Shown: positions 5,371 to 7,131 of the stretch, in pieces
Position numbering within the stretch: the first letter of the stretch is position 1
How the letters are laid out: each line of letters opens with the position of its first letter
Origin: an uncultured Bacilli bacterium
Lineage (GTDB): Bacteria; Bacillota_I; Bacilli_A; RF39; UBA660
Assembly: GCA_947589165.1 (NCBI GenBank)
Contig: CANQCH010000058.1
Location: 1-7,131 of the forward strand
DNA length: 7,131 bases
Reading direction: 5' to 3'
Made by a program: the position numbers and the translations under genes
Notes under the pieces: generated by a model
Databases searched by the model: none
What the model was told of the DNA's origin: nothing
What the model saw: the letters and a program-made list of their open reading frames with translations, nothing else

Positions 5371-6996
5371 ATAATATAATTCTACTACTAATTGGAAATC
5401 CGTTCTAGCATTTTTATCCCAGCGGCCTTTATTATTTGTCTTCTTATAATAAACATTTTTAACTATACTTGATAATAGCATATTTTTTTCCTTTACTGTA
5501 GATTTTTCATATAAGTTAATGCATTTTTTTAATTTTGGAATCGCTTTATTATAATTGTGATTTTCTTCTTTATCTATTTGTGAATCTAAATCTTTAATTA
5601 GATCATTAATTTCGTTAATTTCTTTGTTTAATAAATTTATTCTTACTTTAAAAGTTTCTTCATCGTAAGTACCATTTTCTAAAAACTCACAGCATTTCAT
5701 TTTTTGATGGTTTAATTGATTAATCTTATTTATAAATTTATCTTTTTCTTCTCGAAGTTTAGGTATTATATTTTTAACCTTTTTATTATAATTTTTTGCG
5801 TATAATTCATAATCATTAAGTTTAATTTTTAGATAATCTAATAATTTTTGTTCGACTATTTCTAAATCGGAAGAAATATTTTTACATTTTAAATTAGTGC
5901 AAATTAAAGTATCTTTATGAACGATTCCACTTTTAACAAATGATTTAGTATATGGTCTTCTTTGCATATTTTTTCCACAAAAGCCACATTTTACAATTCC
6001 AGCAAGTGGATTTTGAATTTCATGATCGTTTGGAATCGTTTTTACTGATAATTTTTTCATTTTTTGTTCAATTAAAGAAAGTTCTTCTTCAGTTATTATA
6101 GGTTCATGTAAACCTTTAATTCTTATATAATCTTTATTAACTGGTCTAGTTACAACAATTTTATTGTTTATATATTTTTTTACAATTTTTCTTTTGTTCC
6201 AAATTACATATCCAGCATAAATTTCTGCACGATCCAATCTACTTCTGATCATCGCTGCCGTCCATGGAACACCAGTCGGGCTTTTTAAATCAAGTAAATT
6301 CAACTTTTTGGCGATTAAAGTTGTGCCAAAATCGTCATATAAGTACAAATCAAATAGTTTCCTTATTGTTTTACTGTCTTCATTTTTAATAAGAGTGTAT
6401 CCTTTTTCATTTTTTAATTTCTTTTTGTCATATCCAAATAGGGGAGTAGAAACTGGATATTTTCCCTCTTTAATAGACTGTTCACGGCCCCGTGATAATA
6501 TTTTTTTGGTGTATTGTAGGTATTTCCGAGCTTGATGTAATCCATCTTCAAAGTAGCTCATATCATATTCGTCATCTAAATTAAAAATTTTATTTGGCGT
6601 AAGAATAATAGTATTAGTTAATTGAAATTTTTGGGCTATTGTACCTTGATCAATAGTATTACCACGAGCTAGTCTTTCAATTTCAATACATAAAACGCCC
6701 TTAATTTCGTCGCTTTCGACCAATTCTAGCAACTTTTGCATTTGTGGGCGGTCAATTATACTATCACCTGAAACAACTTCTCTAAGAATGTTTTTTGAAG
6801 GTATTTTGCATCCAAATATATTTTTGGCCCATTCTTGTAACATATCTTCATGTCTTTGAAGTGTTTTTTCTATTGGCTCATCTTTGCCATATTCCGCATC
6901 TTTTCGCGATTTTCTTAAGTAAATAATAATATGATCAACTAATTCCTGATTTAATGAATTTTTTAAATTAAATAGTTTTTTTATTTCTTCTAACAT
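5368..6996 (-). CDS. Large serine recombinase / integrase
   Basis: A site-specific recombinase that integrates and excises an element by double-strand cleavage with a serine nucleophile. The 542-aa length is normal for large serine integrases. The N-terminal catalytic domain (about 21-172) has IIIYLRKSRKD with Ser30 as the likely nucleophile, then SGDSIIDRPQMQKLLE (77-91) and IEIERLARG (104-112) with catalytic-type arginines. A recombinase DNA-binding domain follows (about 178-310: YPVSTPLFGYDKK, GVPWTAAMIRSRL, YAGYVIWNKRK), then a zinc ribbon with CxxC at 337/340 and Cys366/Cys371, a coiled coil (about 412-478) and a C-terminal tail. ATG 6996 has an AAGGAAG site about eight bases upstream. 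The stop lies about 9 bases from the cotJC break and no terminator intervenes, so its message would run through the cotJC fragment to the hairpin at 4951-4985. The relation is to phage, ICE and SpoIVCA-like recombinases; which cannot be told. All catalytic and zinc residues appear present. Confidence 0.93.
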   Translation of the reverse strand: MLEEIKKLFNLKNSLNQELVDHIIIYLRKSRKDAEYGKDEPIEKTLQRHEDMLQEWAKNIFGCKIPSKNILREVVSGDSIIDRPQMQKLLELVESDEIKGVLCIEIERLARGNTIDQGTIAQKFQLTNTIILTPNKIFNLDDEYDMSYFEDGLHQARKYLQYTKKILSRGREQSIKEGKYPVSTPLFGYDKKKLKNEKGYTLIKNEDSKTIRKLFDLYLYDDFGTTLIAKKLNLLDLKSPTGVPWTAAMIRSRLDRAEIYAGYVIWNKRKIVKKYINNKIVVTRPVNKDYIRIKGLHEPIITEEELSLIEQKMKKLSVKTIPNDHEIQNPLAGIVKCGFCGKNMQRRPYTKSFVKSGIVHKDTLICTNLKCKNISSDLEIVEQKLLDYLKIKLNDYELYAKNYNKKVKNIIPKLREEKDKFINKINQLNHQKMKCCEFLENGTYDEETFKVRINLLNKEINEINDLIKDLDSQIDKEENHNYNKAIPKLKKCINLYEKSTVKEKNMLLSSIVKNVYYKKTNNKGRWDKNARTDFQLVVELYY

Positions 6997-7027
6997 TATA
7001 ACATCTTCCTTTTTAATAAATTCTATG

Positions 7028-7064
7028 TTACAATGTAAAAGGAAAACCTATTACATTTGTAATA
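7028..7064. promoter_or_regulatory. Two TTACA/TGTAA palindromes, probable operator for the recombinase gene
   Basis: TTACA-A-TGTAA (7028-7038) and TATTACA-TT-TGTAATA (7049-7064) lie 32 to 68 bases before the recombinase ATG, with centres about 23 bases apart. The larger one contains TACAnnTGTA, the core bound by BlaI/MecI/CopY-type winged-helix repressors. The smaller overlaps a weak minus-strand -35 (TTTACA, 7039-7034; 17 bases to TTAAAA). Together this suggests repression of the recombinase; the regulator is not in the window. Confidence 0.45.
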
Positions 7065-7097
7065 TAGAAGTTTTGTCGAACTTTGGGTTTTTCCACA

Positions 7098-7131
7098 CCC
7101 TTACCTGTTCTAGCGGGTAAGGGATTTTTTT
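7098..7131 (+). terminator. Plus-strand rho-independent terminator at the window edge
   Basis: The 8-bp GC-containing stem CCCTTACC (7098-7105) / GGTAAGGG (7116-7123) with a ten-base loop is followed by ATTTTTTT. It faces away from the recombinase, and no plus-strand protein gene precedes it within several hundred bases, so it may end a short untranslated RNA. Confidence 0.7.

Noticed and set aside
6308..6535. Plus-strand open frame of 75 codons inside the recombinase gene
   Set aside because: Antisense to the conserved recombinase domain; no start signals and no recognisable protein features.
6997..7131. Search for the missing N-terminal part of cotJC at the right end
   Set aside because: No frame there encodes catalase-like sequence; the element must continue past the window.
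1..7131. Mycoplasma-type genetic code (TGA = Trp), suggested by the low GC
   Set aside because: TGA ends the 849-1436 gene and the recombinase gene, and the FtsK Trp residues are TGG, so the standard bacterial code applies.
1..7131. CRISPR array, insertion sequence or tandem repeats
   Set aside because: No regularly spaced direct repeats and no transposase frame were seen; AT-rich stretches are simple composition bias.

Overview
The window comes from a very AT-rich Firmicutes-type chromosome, probably a spore-forming member of the Bacilli/Erysipelotrichia or a related lineage. The evidence is tRNA genes with encoded CCA ends, AAGGAG-type ribosome binding sites, sigma-A-like promoters, an FtsK/SpoIIIE translocase and part of a CotJC-type spore-coat manganese catalase. 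TGA is used as a stop codon and tryptophan is TGG, so this is not the Mycoplasma code despite the low GC.

Layout. Positions 1-247 hold the end of a plus-strand tRNA cluster (Tyr 3' part, Gln, Lys) closed by a rho-independent terminator. Positions 254-668 (minus) hold two tiny hydrophobic proteins whose genes overlap by 8 bases; the 54-aa one is easily missed. A divergent promoter region (about 669-848) separates them from a plus-strand gene of unknown function (849-1436), which has a faint ADP-ribosyltransferase-like look. Positions 1439-4876 (minus) carry, in transcription order, ftsK/spoIIIE, a membrane-anchored thioredoxin-fold protein without the CxxC pair, and trmL (tRNA wobble methyltransferase). 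Hairpin terminators lie after the second and third of these genes.

The most notable region is 4984-7131. A CotJC-like gene is present only as its C-terminal 125 codons. It is cut exactly in front of the Glu-x-x-His metal-ligand motif. Right at the break lies the 3' end of a 542-aa large serine recombinase on the same strand. This is the architecture of an integrated element (prophage, ICE or skin-like intervening element) inserted in a sporulation gene, with the integrase at the element's edge. The element continues past the right end of the window, and the missing 5' part of cotJC should lie at its far end. Upstream of the recombinase are two TTACA/TGTAA palindromes that look like operators, and a plus-strand terminator with no visible protein gene before it.

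The host genes are ordinary housekeeping functions (translation, chromosome segregation). Whether the split cotJC is simply inactivated, or is rebuilt by excision during sporulation as known for sigK and spsM, cannot be decided from this window alone.
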